Of a stretch of 64,000 bases of DNA, positions 1-12,700 are shown piece after piece (position 1 is the first letter of the stretch; each line of letters opens with the position of its first letter). Source of the DNA: Euwallacea fornicatus (lineage: Eukaryota; Arthropoda; Insecta; Coleoptera; Curculionidae). A program made the translations under genes and the position numbers. The notes beneath the pieces were generated by a model. That model worked only from the letters and a program-made list of their open reading frames with translations. It did not search any database and was not told the origin of the DNA. Location: positions 2,666,001-2,730,000 of the forward strand of contig NC_089570.1 in assembly GCF_040115645.1 (NCBI RefSeq), in the 5' to 3' direction.

Positions 1-1319
1 AAAATGGAGCAGTCAACCTGCTTTTTTCCGTTAACACGTGAACGACGAAATAGGAGCTTTGTTTGAGCAAGTGATTGTCTGCGATGACTGATCGTCTGCT
101 TGCAACGTGATAGTCCGTTTTCCAGAAAGTTTCCATAGTACAAGAGAGTCAAACTTATTTCTTCGATTCCACTTTAATCGTTAATCTCAGTTCGAAAGTG
201 CCATTAAGGCTGAAGCCGTCTGTATTTGGCATTTCATTCGAATGCATCTGAAAACAAAATTTCAACCCTAGAACCCAAAAGTTAATTATCCATTACCTTC
301 AAATAGTCTTGATTTCGACTTGTGATTAAATTTTCCCTTCCCGTTGTGAACTCTCTCATTCTCGATTCGTTTCGCACGCTTGAGGTTGTTGGAAATAACG
401 TAGCAACAGTTCTGATTTGATTGTCGACAGCCCCAAACAGTTATTGAATTCAAACCTATCTTGAAAATCAGCTCTCTTCAAATATTGGAGGAGAAAAATT
501 GTGTTGTTAGAAAAAACTGGTTGAGGGCGCTGTATCCGCAATTTTGGAAAATAAAAAAATATGAATTTGTAGCCGTAAAAATGATGCCCAGTAGCCCTTC
601 GTTGAGACACCACAAGGAAATCTTTAATTGTAATTTTCGTTTCTTCGCATTAGACGTGAGACGCAAAGTTTTAAACACCCAGTGTAAATTGGTGCCTAAC
701 TTTAACTGAAATTATGGAGTCAGAAAAACACGTTAACATTGGAAATTATAGACGTCACAATAACTTAATTTTTTCCTTCGGACACCCTGTGTGTTACATA
801 TTATTTTAAAGCCATTACTAAGCCCAATTAAAATGAATGGTGGTTTGCAAGGTACTTCTTTGAAAAACTTACATTTGTTATACCCGAACATGTCCGGGTC
901 ATTCTATCTCTAAGGCTACAGTTCTATTTTTTAATTTACGTGACTAAAATATGCAGTATGCAGGTAAAGGGACCTTTCAGGACATTATGCGGGCTTATCA
1001 AATAAGGTCCCTCGAGCTTTCCGTCATTTAAGGACATAATAAATGGGCTGAATGGAAAAAAAATTGAGTGAACCTTCATTGTCGAAGCATTTGTGCCGTA
1101 ATATTATCGTCTATGGCTAATGTCTATTTTCGGGTAGCAACCCAAATTGAAATTAAATTTTTTTTCCCGTTAACTGAGAAATTTTGTGCAACCCGAAGAG
1201 CAACTGCATTAAAACTCCAGATTATATTAATCCCCTTGAGTGGCTTAACTTTGTTCCTTTCAGTTCCCCAGACACGAACTAATTTTAATAGGGACGTTGC
1301 TTCTTCTGTGTGTTTTCAG
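1..1319. other. Non-coding stretch, probably intron upstream of the first exon
   Basis: I see no exon that can be supported here. The open frame that runs into the exon at 1320 from 1068 reads like translated intron, because a good acceptor (pyrimidine tract ending in AG at 1318-1319) lies directly before the protein-like sequence begins. A sequence resembling a Tc1-like transposon end, ACACCCTG, sits at about 782-790 without a visible partner. Confidence 0.4.
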
Positions 1320-3057
1320 GTCAACGACAGCGCACTAACTCTTCTTGGCGACTCCCAAGAGGAGGATCGAAGACACATCGCCGATTTAGTAGTATCCAGA
1401 ATGCAAGCAATTTGCCGACCCAGAACACCACCCAACGAAGAACCGGTACCGCCGCCAGTCGGTCCTCGTGGTATTTTGAGCAGTATTAGCAGCCTTACTC
1501 ACTCAGAAACGCCGCCACCAAGTGCTTCCGACCATCCTTCTTTGAGTAGCATTGGGAGACGGGACAGTCAAGGTAAAAACTGAAACATCTGGAAAGGATT
1601 TGGGTGGTCATTGAGTGGCTGGTTGGGGCTTCGTAGCTACGGGGCTCGTCCGAAACCTTAGTCCCGGACGAATGTTATTTTTAGTTAGTTTTAAATCCGA
1701 ATAGAGTGCAATTTCACAGCTCCAACAACCTCTATTGATATGTAAATCGCTATTTCCAAAAACATTATAGAAGGACGAATAATCGGCGTCGCAGATATAG
1801 AAGATATTGACGGGCAATCATCTCCTCATTCGCCATGCTGTCAAGAACATTTTTTTGAGGTGGACAATTACAAAATAATTGAAGTTGGGTTGCTAATAAA
1901 CGAATTTTGAATCAAATTACATGAAATTGACTGATTTCTACATGTGACCTCAACGAATTGTTATTTATTAAATTATGTGAAAAAATTACCTCTGTTAGTG
2001 CACACTCTGCGGCTCTAAATTGTCCGTCCCTCCTGGTGACGTTTTAACATTTTTTTTTAAATTCAGAAGCAGCATGGTGATTCGCAACTCTCCATTGAAT
2101 ACAGTTTTCAAAGACCTTTAATTTGACGTGGCACTTGACCCATGCTTCAATTAAAAAAAATCTGCTATTTAACTTTAAAGGTGAAGTAAGCAACATTTAA
2201 GAAAATAAACAAACGTCCAAAGATAGTATTTTTTGCCCTATTTAATGCTCTTTTTCGATTAAAAAAAATTATTAAGAAGTTCCCAGGAAAGGGTTGCTTC
2301 GAAATAGAAACAGATTGTGAAATCAGAGGGGTAAAAAAGGTAAAAATTTCTTAAAAACAAATTACTCTTTTCACCCCAAAAATTTCAAAATCTTCTATTT
2401 GAACTGGAGAAATCGTTCGACTGGTAATTCATCGGACACCCGGTAAAATGCTTTAATATTTTTAAGAACTTCTGATATAAAATGAAATAAAAATTCCATA
2501 CTCGAATTTAAAACTTTTAAGCAAATTTGACCAGCTGGCACGCTAAACGTCATTTTAGGGACCTAAAGTGCTTTCAGCAAAAGAGGCACTTCTGCGAGTT
2601 AAAACGTAAATCCATGGAAATGTATACGGTTGATATAACGAAGGTATTTTATGGCAAAGAGTGTGAATTCCAGTAAAAAGGGTCTCTTGATCCCAGAAAG
2701 GTCTCATTTAGGGATTTTTTGTATCCCTCAAGAAAGCAAGATTAATCATCTTTTTAATCTTGATCCTTATCTGGATTGTGCTCGGTAATTTTGTACGATC
2801 TTTTACCGTACTTTTTTTGACTCGTCAAGACTTGAGTTTTACTGTTATCTCTTTGAACTAACTCCTGAGGGGTTTCTCAAATTTCAGCATCCCAGTCCAG
2901 CACTATAAGCAGTGCCCCCAGTACCGGCAGACTTCCAGACCCTCCACCCCGCCCTTTCCAGCGACAAGGCAGCCAGCAGTCCTCCGTCGCTGAGGACGCC
3001 GAAGACACCATGAAAAACCTCAGAAAAACGTTCGCCGGAATTTTCGGCGATATGTAA
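1320..3057 (+). CDS. C-terminal two exons of an unrecognised serine/proline-rich protein (partial)
   Basis: Two coding exons, 1320-1572 and 2888-3057, join in phase 1 across a GT-AG intron and end at TAA (3055-3057). Together they give about 140 residues. The first part holds an acidic/basic helix-like stretch (EEDRRHIADLVVSRMQ). A low-complexity region rich in Ser, Pro and Thr follows (PPNEEPVPPPVGPRG, then SSISSL and a SSTISSAPSTG run). The last residues are a compact basic/hydrophobic tail, DTMKNLRKTFAGIFGDM. The reading frame bias, good splice sites and a tail that looks conserved argue for a real gene, with upstream exons lying before the window. I could not name the family: the tail could be a short amphipathic helix or a docking motif, but that is inference. 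The same-strand TBC1D30 gene follows 6.6 kb downstream. Confidence 0.6.
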
Positions 3058-5299
3058 TTTATTAATGATTCAGTGCGAATGTTGGTCAAAAAATCACGTC
3101 ATGCTCCGTTTAAGTTTGAAGTTGTTTTAATATTATGGGTAGTTATATGTAAGTAGATAAACGAAGCCATTGAATAGGGGATGATGGCGATTTCCGTTTT
3201 ACCACTCAGCTCGAGCTCGGTACCGTTTTGTTGCACTCAGCTCGATCTACTTCCGGCAAAATGATCATCCTTGCGATTTTAATTGATTCAAAAGCTGCTG
3301 GTTCTGATAAACAGAGCGTTCATATCACCTCACGAGTTGAATTTTGTATTTATTTCATTTCTATAATTTTTACTTGGGATATTTCGAGATTGCAGCGAAA
3401 TCATTATTTACCAGAGCTGAAACCGAAATATGTCAATAAACGATACGAATCTCTTAGAGGAGACATCCCCGAAAATCCACATTTTTTTTCTCCGAAGAAG
3501 AGGCCGTAATGTGTCACTTTTAATAACCTATAATGTAACGCTTTGGCTGCCTAGATATTAAATCTTTCCATCACTGTAGATTTGATATGTAAGCTATAAT
3601 ACAGCCTTTTATTGCCTGGGCAGTAAATGTTTTTACAAAAGTTCAGATATGAGCTTGCAAATAGCAAACGAAAACGGATTTTAGTCGGTAACCATCGGGG
3701 AAATCGTATTTTGTTCAAACGCAGCAATTCCTGTTCTCAATTCTTTGCTGCCTCGCAGGTTGTAAATTCACATTTTTGTCAAATAAAATTCATAATTTTC
3801 TCTCCGATTGTCGATCGATCCGTTTTTACTCGATTGATGACATAAGTGATTGGGCGACCGAATAACTCAAAACTGGCCGTAAAGCATCACTTTCAGTGCC
3901 TGACCGAAAAAGCAACATTTTTACTGTATTCCAATATTTCTGCGACGTAACACGTTTCACTATTACTTCAATAGAGTAACATATTCACTGCTTCGGTTTT
4001 AAAAAATCCACTTTGCGGCCTATATTGTATGGTTAGGAAATCACTATTTTGTCAATCGGGGAAAAACGCGTGATATTTTGTATTAGCTCGGCAAAACCAC
4101 AGATTTGCTGCCTCAGTTTACTTTACGGTCAAGTCAAAGACGAGGCCGCTGCGGCACTAAATTTGCTACTTTTTCGTCTTGCGAAACAGCTTATTCGAAT
4201 AACTAATCAGGTTTAAGGTGACATTTTATGGTACTTCATGTATCGTTTAATTGAACAACTGTTGTGAAATTACCTATCTCTATTCCTATGTTTATCTCGC
4301 TTTCAAGGAAATATAATATTATGTGTAGTAACATATGCTAAGCAATATATTTAATAAGAATCCTGAAGACGTTATACACTGCCTAGGGCTGAAGAACTGC
4401 ATACTTACATTAGGGAGAGGAATGTTTCTTGGCAATATATTTTTAGAAAAACCAAATAAAATTATGAAAAATTCATTTTTTGCTGAAAAATTTTCATTTT
4501 GTAATTTTATAGCTCATATTCGTTCCATCTGTTGTTGCGCAAAACCTAAAAATTCCAAACTAAACTCAGTATGTTTCGATTGATTCGTGAAAACAAGAAA
4601 TGTTTACTAGTTAAAACGAAAATTTATATGTATCACTCATTTTTTTATCCAAACTGGTCGTTCCAACTTCAACATATTTAGGCCCAAAAGCTCTGCTTTA
4701 CGGCCTCGACTGCCCAAATTTACTACCAACTTTCTGTTACTAATTTTTGACAATGCTCTCCCAAAGCATAGTTGTCTCTGTTAATACAAATACTGTAGTA
4801 GTTTACTATGTGTAAAGCTAAAATTGGTGTCTGTTGAAACTTAAGAGATTCTCGAGTAATAAAGTATTTTATTGAATCATGTAATAATTAACTATTTAAT
4901 AGTGTAACAAAGACAATATTATTAATTATCATGCACTCTTCTTGTGAACGTAGAATAGGCAAATGGAAGTTGCTCTGAATGCTATTCAAAATGCATGAAG
5001 TGTTCTCAGTTGATTAACTATAAATTTCTATCTGAGGTTATTAAATTTTAATTATTAATACGCAACGAAATATCAGTGTGATGTCTACACAAACGTTATA
5101 GCAAGTTGTGAAAAGACGCTTTTAGTTTTAGATATTCTTATCTCTTATGTTATTGTTATTTCTCTGTTTATTCATCTGTTATTCTCCATTGAGAATCGGT
5201 AAAGACTCGAATGTACTAACTCAATTTGTGGGATTTAGCGGTGCTTTCCCCGCAAAATCCTCAATTATAGCAACGATCAATAATTTTTGTTGAGAATGT
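3058..5299. other. Non-coding, 3' flank of the first gene
   Basis: The early part is probably 3' untranslated sequence of the gene ending at 3057. No exon with convincing splice sites and protein-like composition is visible on either strand; the open frames at about 3228-3509, 3627-3845 and 4335-4583 have the composition of random AT-rich DNA. Confidence 0.4.
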
Positions 5300-5960
5300 G
5301 TAGGGTGTTCTAAAAAAGTTGGGCCAAGCTCAACAAGGATGTGGGGATATCGTGATGATCAATTTTCACACAGAAACGTCTAGTCAAAAATGAGCCGTTT
5401 CCATTAAAGATAAGAAAAAAAAATTATGTAATAAAATGACGTCTCCCAATCTGGTTACATGAATTTGTTCTTCGGATCATTGAATCGCGCCCGGATCTTA
5501 CTGTATAAAACGAAGGGCTGCCATCATTATTTCTAGTAGTTCATCATAGGTTCATAAACCGCCGACTCGCGTACCGCCGGAGAAAAAAATCCAACGGGCT
5601 TAAATCGAGACATCGCGCTGACCGCCTGATAGATTCGCCTCTTCCGATCCATCGCCCAAAAAAATGTTGATTTAAACGAATCAGCACCTCACTGACGAAA
5701 TGTGCAGGTGCACCGTAACGTCAGAAACACATTCAATCTCCCATAAGAACACGTGCATTGTCCAATAGCTCAGGAATTCGGGAGACAAAAAAGTGTTTAT
5801 TTTATTTATTTTTTGCTGTATTCGCTTCAGTTGAATATCGAAGTCTTTTGAATAGAAACAACTTTGGAGCCGAAACGGCTCATTTCTAATTAGGGATTTT
5901 TATGCAAGAGTGTCCTCCACAACCCTAAGTTTGGCAGGAACTTTTTGGAACACCCTGTAT
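5300..5960 (-). mobile_element. Decayed Tc1/mariner-like element with long terminal inverted repeats
   Basis: The left end reads GGGTGTTCTAAAAAAGTTGG. The right end, read on the other strand, is CAGGGTGTTCCAAAAAGTT. Similarity continues inward for about 100 bp, including an ATGAGCCGTTT block found in both arms. The interior on the minus strand still shows scraps of a DDE-type transposase, for example GAPAHFVSEVLIRLN and LDLSPLDFFLRRY, interrupted by stops and deletions. The element is about 660 bp and so internally deleted. The transposase type matches the element at 28.06 kb, which lies in the opposite orientation. It is not active. Confidence 0.7.
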
Positions 5961-8900
5961 GTATTTTTGGATTTTTATCCGGAATTTCTACCATTCACGG
6001 GGTCCGAGATAGGGCCGATAATCTGTGCTAATGGGACCCACGACTCATATTTTTACGTTTAATTATTTTAGTTCACGCACAATATTAAGGGCAAAATTGT
6101 CGAACGTAGACTTTAATGATTTTAAATATGTCTGTACTCGATACTAAGTAACGGCTTAGCCATACTCATATTTTGGTAGAGAGATTGCACAATTTAAACT
6201 GTATCATAATCAACAGTTTATCCATTTTACCGTTCAAAAAAATCAGAGGTCTTTAATTTCTACTATCGTTCAATGCGTTATTGTTAAAACCATTGTTTCC
6301 CATTTGTTTATTACTAATATTGTCAATACAAGTACTATAAAACTAGTGATAACTCATAAAAAATGTATCATTAGATTTTACATGAAACGATGTAGATGAT
6401 CACACACTCATTATATTTTAAGGGTAGATAAGCTTTAAAATAGCTATGTCCCCGAATAAAACGTAATTAAATCGTTATTAATATAATATTAAATTAACTG
6501 ATTGATTCAAGTTGATTCTGATCGTTATATGATGCTTAGTTGAAAGTTAATAATCTGGAAGAACTTTAAATTTGAATTTGGGGCCCAATTCGATCTCGTA
6601 GCCACATGAAAATGTAGCCGAGAGTGTCGGTATTATTTGCTGAAACGTTTCAAAGTGGAGTAGACATAAAACTTGAGTTTCTACCTTACAAAGTTTGTTA
6701 ATAATTAATTTATGAAAATAATAACAATTTTTATATTTTTAATATTTAAATTACCTGTAAGTTTCTTCACTAGGAGGCGTGGTACTGTAAGGTTGTGTAG
6801 TTGTTCCGCTTACAATAATGTTATGTTTATAAGCATATTGTATAGTGTTATATTGATGGAATAAAAGGCAAAGTAAGGGAGGCATTTAAATCAGCTGCGA
6901 GTAGAACAAAACTTATTGGGTGACAGTACATACATATATCCCCTCGTTTAAATTACAGAGGGGGAGGATTTCAGAGAAAGGGGCTTTGTTTGAGAGAGGA
7001 GGGACGTAATAGCGCCATTAACAAATATGTTTAATAAACGTGCAGTTAGAACGAAAATCTAATATTCCTGATATTTCGCAAAGTCCGGTGATAATGAGCG
7101 AAAATGCTGCATCCTGGCACCATTTGGCAGAGACGAAAAGCACATAACGTTGACCAATTATTTAAAATTTGCAACAAATTGTTCCCCTTCAAACATATAC
7201 GTTTCAAAGGCAGCGGCTTATTCGCGGACAACTGCAATAGTTGCATAACTGTTAACTTTACTGGACGCGGCCGACATTTTTCGCCCCAAAGCCTCAAATG
7301 TGAAACTTTAAATTTAGGCTAGACAATTATGACGTTTTTAGCGTAATTTTTTTACAAACCAACTAAACACAAAAATAAAAGTTCTGATAAAGCTTCAGCT
7401 TTGCAGTTGCGTCCGCTTCTAGATTATCGATAGAGGCATATATTTTTAGTAACGTGGTAAATATTAGATTACCGGTAGAACGATAAAAGCAATATAACAC
7501 TGAGGTTTTCATTCAACTGATGACATCTCCAAGGTAAGTCAGATAGTATGGGGTTTAAAAATGTTTTTCCACTGTACTAGCTTTAAAGGCGCAATTATTG
7601 GATGCGAGAAGTGACTGTGAAGTGCGTTTTTTTACCTTGCTTAAAAAAAGTCATAATCATACGTATTTTGTGGTTCCGCAGGATTAATGCAGATGTGTGT
7701 GCCCACGTTTGCTGATAAAAAAAGATTGATGGGCTGCACGAGTGCCAGAGTGCAGCCTGGTCGGAAAGAACTCTCGGTCGTGTGTATTTAGTGAACAGCC
7801 CTGGTGAATAGTCCTAAGCAATCGATTAAACTGATCGAACAAACTTACACCGCATATCCAGGCGATACCTGGATATAGGAGATTAACATGATAAATCGGT
7901 TTTTAATTTTTAGCGCCTGCACGGATTATCGAATCGAAAGACTTTTACGTGAATGTCATAATACATGCTCAAGAGCGGCCATCATCCGTCAACTTTTTCA
8001 ATCGTCTAGTTCGAGCCGTTTTGGCTCAAAACGTCTCCAAATTTGAAAAATCTGAATGTCCCGCTTAACGGTACCAGGCCACGATTGGTCGGAATCAAGA
8101 CTTCGTATTTGTTTAATTTTGACCTTGATTCGAACCAATCGCAGCATGGAACGGTCACGCGAGACATTCAAGTTTTTGAACTAGCCGGTCCTGAGTACCA
8201 TGAACTCCACGGAAAAGTTTTTCCATTGAATAATCCGCGCAAATGCAAAAAAATAACCACCAATTTTCCAAGTCAGTCTCCTGTGTCCAGAGTCCGGCTG
8301 AACGCCTAGTACATAGTCTACAATGGCCCTAATTATCAAATAAGTGCGCACCAGCTATGGACTCAAAATTCACGTTTAATACCTTACATAGTAGATAACT
8401 CATTCGAAGACCCCTTTAGATAAAGTAGCATAATAAATAACATAAAACATGAATAAAACATACCACACTGTTACACATTCGGCTTCAGCGCATATCACTT
8501 TTGAACGGGAAACGTGGATATACCTTATCTGTAAGGGAATTAGAGAGCTTCAAAAATCGTATTACATAAAATACATGAATAGGCATTAAATGCCATTTGA
8601 ACGCTTTAACATCCAATAGCACGAAGGAATCTCAATTGGAAGCGAATAGAGTAGGGCCTGAGAAAATTTCGTTTGATTCAACTTTAAAGATTCAAAGTTG
8701 AAACCAGCAATAAGAGCAATGACTCTCTAATGTCCTAGTACCACCAGCATGACTTCAATTAAACAATTGTGCCGTTTTGCAGAATTCATCAGTTAGAACT
8801 TTGTCAACCCAAAATGTTTGGAAACATGGTGATTTCTTGCGTGAATCCCGAAAATATTTTACCTAGACCTGAAAACCAGATAATTCAAGATATCACGTTT

Positions 8901-9711
8901 CCTATTGGAATCCTCGATATGAAGCGAGAAAGGTTGGTAGAGTAGCTTAAGTACTGCTATTTTCCTACGAGCGTGCGGTAAAGGGGCTTTAACATACGAA
9001 TCTGCGAGCTAAAAGGAAGGTAGCACTTAGCTTCTTTTTTTTTTTAATTGTAGCACACGCAAAACGAAAGTTTTTGCACCTAACTCCAACCGTTTTTGGG
9101 ATATAAATTATAATGTGTAGACATACGATCAACTTTCACTATTTTTGGACATTTTGTCGCATTGTCCTTGTCGAATCATAGTGAAAGTACTTGTTAGTTC
9201 TAATTAAGTTTAACACGGCTTTGTAACTCTCCTTTATCACCTTAGTGCCCGAAAACATCCGTGACGTGCGAATTTGCAGCATACTCTATCTTTTCGCATT
9301 AAATTTATTTAAATGAACGTCGTCGGGACTATCACGGGCGTATTTCAGTTTCCCGAGGGGGGCCGTTTAAGGAGTCCAAAACGAATTAAAAATTTAAATG
9401 TAAAAGTCGTAAAAATTTTCCTTGCCACAAGGGTCCCATCGCTCGGAGAAAGGGCGAAAAGCCTGGATGCGGGGTTTAATAAAACTCTTATACTGTGCGA
9501 GAAATTTAACTTTAAATTTATCATCTTCAGGGTCCGCGAATTTTTTCATCGAATTTTACTTTAAAAAGTTTTACTCAGGCCCCAATTTCTAAATTGCCCA
9601 TAAAAGCTAGAAAACTCTGATCTGTCTTTTTACGTAACGAACTTACGCATTTTCCCTTAAAAATCGATTAGGGGCCGTAACTCTCGTTAAGCGAACAACT
9701 ATTTAATATAG
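5961..9711. other. Non-coding stretch between the transposon remnant and the first visible TBC1D30 exon
   Basis: No exon can be supported. The first exon(s) of the long TBC1D30 transcript should lie here or further upstream, because the exon at 9712 starts in phase 2 and an in-frame stop lies just before its acceptor. A small hairpin (9-bp arms, ATATCCAGG) lies at 7854-7876. Open frames at 7046-7297 (minus) and 8043-8309 (plus) show no family resemblance. Confidence 0.4.
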
Positions 9712-12700
9712 AACTGCGATCAGAAGGACCCACTCATGCGACTACGATGTCCACATTCATAATCCCGAATACGACAAGAGAAAAGCCGGCGAGTTGGTAG
9801 ATGAACTTCTAATGGAAATCTACAATAGCGGGCATAACGGAATCACAGATTACTATTCGACCTCCGGCAAAAGTCAAAGAGGAAACTGGATCGATGTTGT
9901 TGATTTGCACGTTAAAGGTGACTCTTCAACAACCTCCAACTGGAGGGATTTTAGTAAAAAACACGAAACCTCCCCCTCTAGGTGCAGAGGAACTGCGATC
10001 CATCATCTGGTGCTTGCGCGAGCACATCGGCCGAACCGGCAGCATGCTAGTGCGCCATCTAAAGCGTCGCGACGCCCTACGGCGGCAGCAACAAGCGCTT
10101 TGTGACGTCATTTCGGGAAGACTTAATCAGCGTAAGTATAGCTTTCATATCGATCTTTTATTACGGATACGAGTTGATAATCAGCCCCTGCTGCAGGAAA
10201 CTACTATCCCGGAGGGTTGCATTATGTGGGGGTTTAAAAAAAGATACCTGAAGCAGGGCAAAATATACTTTTTTATACCTGGCGCTAGATTGTCAGATGT
10301 GAGGAACAGAACTTTCCAGAGAATAAAAAATTATGTGTGTTGACTAATATCACACGTGGCCATCGCACCGCTGGGCAGTGTTGATTGAATCGTATTAACA
10401 CCGTTCTGGGGGAATTTTTTCGTTCCTCAGATTCCAGATTTCAGCCCCCCTTTTATATGTAGCAACTTAGATCTTTTTTCTTGGAATTTTACCATGCACT
10501 CTTTTCCTTTAAGGCTTTAGAATCTTTCCAATGTTTAATGTGTTTCTCCTTTCCAGAAAGCTTCAAATTCAATCATCCTAAACCCCTATTTTGAGACCCG
10601 GAATAACGTGAATCTTAGAACTCGTTGAAACTTAGGTCTATTTTACCGGATAATTCGATCATCCGAATCTCTTTCGTTAAGGTTTCGAGTTTTACCAAAA
10701 TCTGGGGAATCGAGATCCAGTTCGCTCTCCCCCTGGAAAACTTTAGATCCAGATCTGGTTTTAATCCTCGAGTGGTGCAGTCGAGAGATTTTTTCAATTA
10801 ACTGCGTTATTTTATGATAATTTATGATCTATTTCATTCTCCCTTTATCTGTAATTACCAATTGGAACGGCGGCAAATCATAGTCGCTAACCACTTTCCA
10901 TTATGCAATTTTATTACCTGCTTCACATTCATTAAATCTACAATTGTAAACACTAAACAATACTAATTTGAGAAGTGTTTTTTGATCGGGTTTTCAGGGA
11001 AATTAAATTGAGTTGAAGCTTCAAACTTCGATTTTTGAAGTCCGATCTTCATCAAACTCGATTAAAGCTAAAGTCTAAAGTTTTTTATGCTTCGCCAATT
11101 TACTTATGCAGCTTTGTCTTCCTGAAAAACCCCCTATTGAATTTGGCTTTATACCCGAATATCAAATAAAGCAGGGAGCGAAGTAGCGCCCACAGCCCAA
11201 CGACGCCGATCCAGACATCTGCGACACTCCTCGAAAAACACTGGATCCACACTCGTACGATCCAGAGAGAGATAACGCGTTTTCCCCCTTTTCCCTGACA
11301 TTTTCCAGTATTTCCACCTGATAAGTGTATTACGTCAAACGTGCACTTCTTCAGTTCGTGTTTTGCAATGTGACTGTAACGTCCCAATGAGCGGTTTCCT
11401 GAGTTCTTTCAAAAAAGTTGGTGGCGATGTGTTGAGAAATACAAGTAAGTATTTTCCTACCCTTATTTCGAATTTAGACAAGGATAACGGCTGAGGAGGG
11501 TGCGAGGGCTGCTTAGCCTGATTTCTGGACAATTTGAGGTTATTATCTTGGTCATGCGGTTCTGGAATGTTATCTGTTTGTAAACAATATCAGTTTTTGT
11601 TGATATTAGTCACAAATTTGGTGGGATTTTTGATGGAAAGATTAACAGGATCTATCTGAGGTTGCTGTTCGGCCACTTTGAGTATTCGATAATTTTCCGG
11701 GCTTTAAATATCATTTTAAAACTATAGAAATGCTCCACACAAAGCTCTTTTATGTGCTTTACTCAACATTTTGAACGGAATCATGAGATTTTTATATTTT
11801 TTAAAAATTGCCATTTTTCCTGCTGACAAAGTGTAGGTACAAAGACGGAAAAAATGTGGATTATGGAAAATAGGTAATAAAAATCGTCGATGCGACACTC
11901 AAAGTTATTATCATTTAAATTCAGAAGAATCGCTATTATCATATTGCTCATGGCACTCAAGGAACACCAGGATGGGATGATATGTTTCCAACCTTGAAAA
12001 TAAAACAATTTAAAATTGGTCGTACTATCATTTTATTTTTCTAAATAGGAAGTTTAATACACATCGCCCAACGGTGCTTCCAGGCCTTTATGCCACTGCT
12101 ATAAAAAGACTTGTCCAAGTCTTCAAAATACGCATTTTTTACGGATATCACTTCAGCACCTGACCCCAATTTCTTATTAGTCAGACCTTTTTTCAAATTC
12201 GGGAACAAGGGGAAATCAGCAGGAGCCAAATCTAGTCAATAGGGGCGAAATTGAAAACCCCACTATTCAATTTTAACCATCACGGCATGAGGTTTGTGAT
12301 ATGATGCGTTGTCCTGATGAAATAGGAATTTTCTTTCTGGACAAATCAGGGCGTTTCTCCAGAATTCTGCGATGCAGCTCTTCTAGGAGGTTTGAATGAT
12401 ATGTTCCATTAACGGTTTTTCCCTTTGGAAGAGGGTCACTAAGAAGGATTCCTTTGCAATTCCAAAACACATTCGCCATAATCTTTCCGGCTAATGGAAC
12501 AGTTTTGGCTTTTTTTGAACGGGTTCACGTTTTGCTGTCCACTGTCGGGACTGCTCCTTGGTCTCGGGTAAAACATAATGTTTTATTCATTGCAATGAAA
12601 CGACACAGAAAATCAGTCTGGTTCTTTCGAAACATATTCAAACATTGACGTGAAATATTTGGGTGAGTCAATTTTTGTGGGGGCGTCAACAGCCACGACA

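Noticed and set aside
1068..1319. N-terminal extension of the exon at 1320
   Set aside because: The text before the acceptor AG reads as intron; only the part after 1320 looks like protein.
7854..7876. Small hairpin ATATCCAGG/CCTGGATAT
   Set aside because: Nine-base arms alone, no promoter or RNA context; expected by chance in 64 kb.
8043..8309. Open frame of 88 codons
   Set aside because: No splice context, family resemblance or composition bias.
9926..10111. Minus-strand open frame rich in Arg and Ser
   Set aside because: Shadow of the TBC1D30 exon on the other strand.
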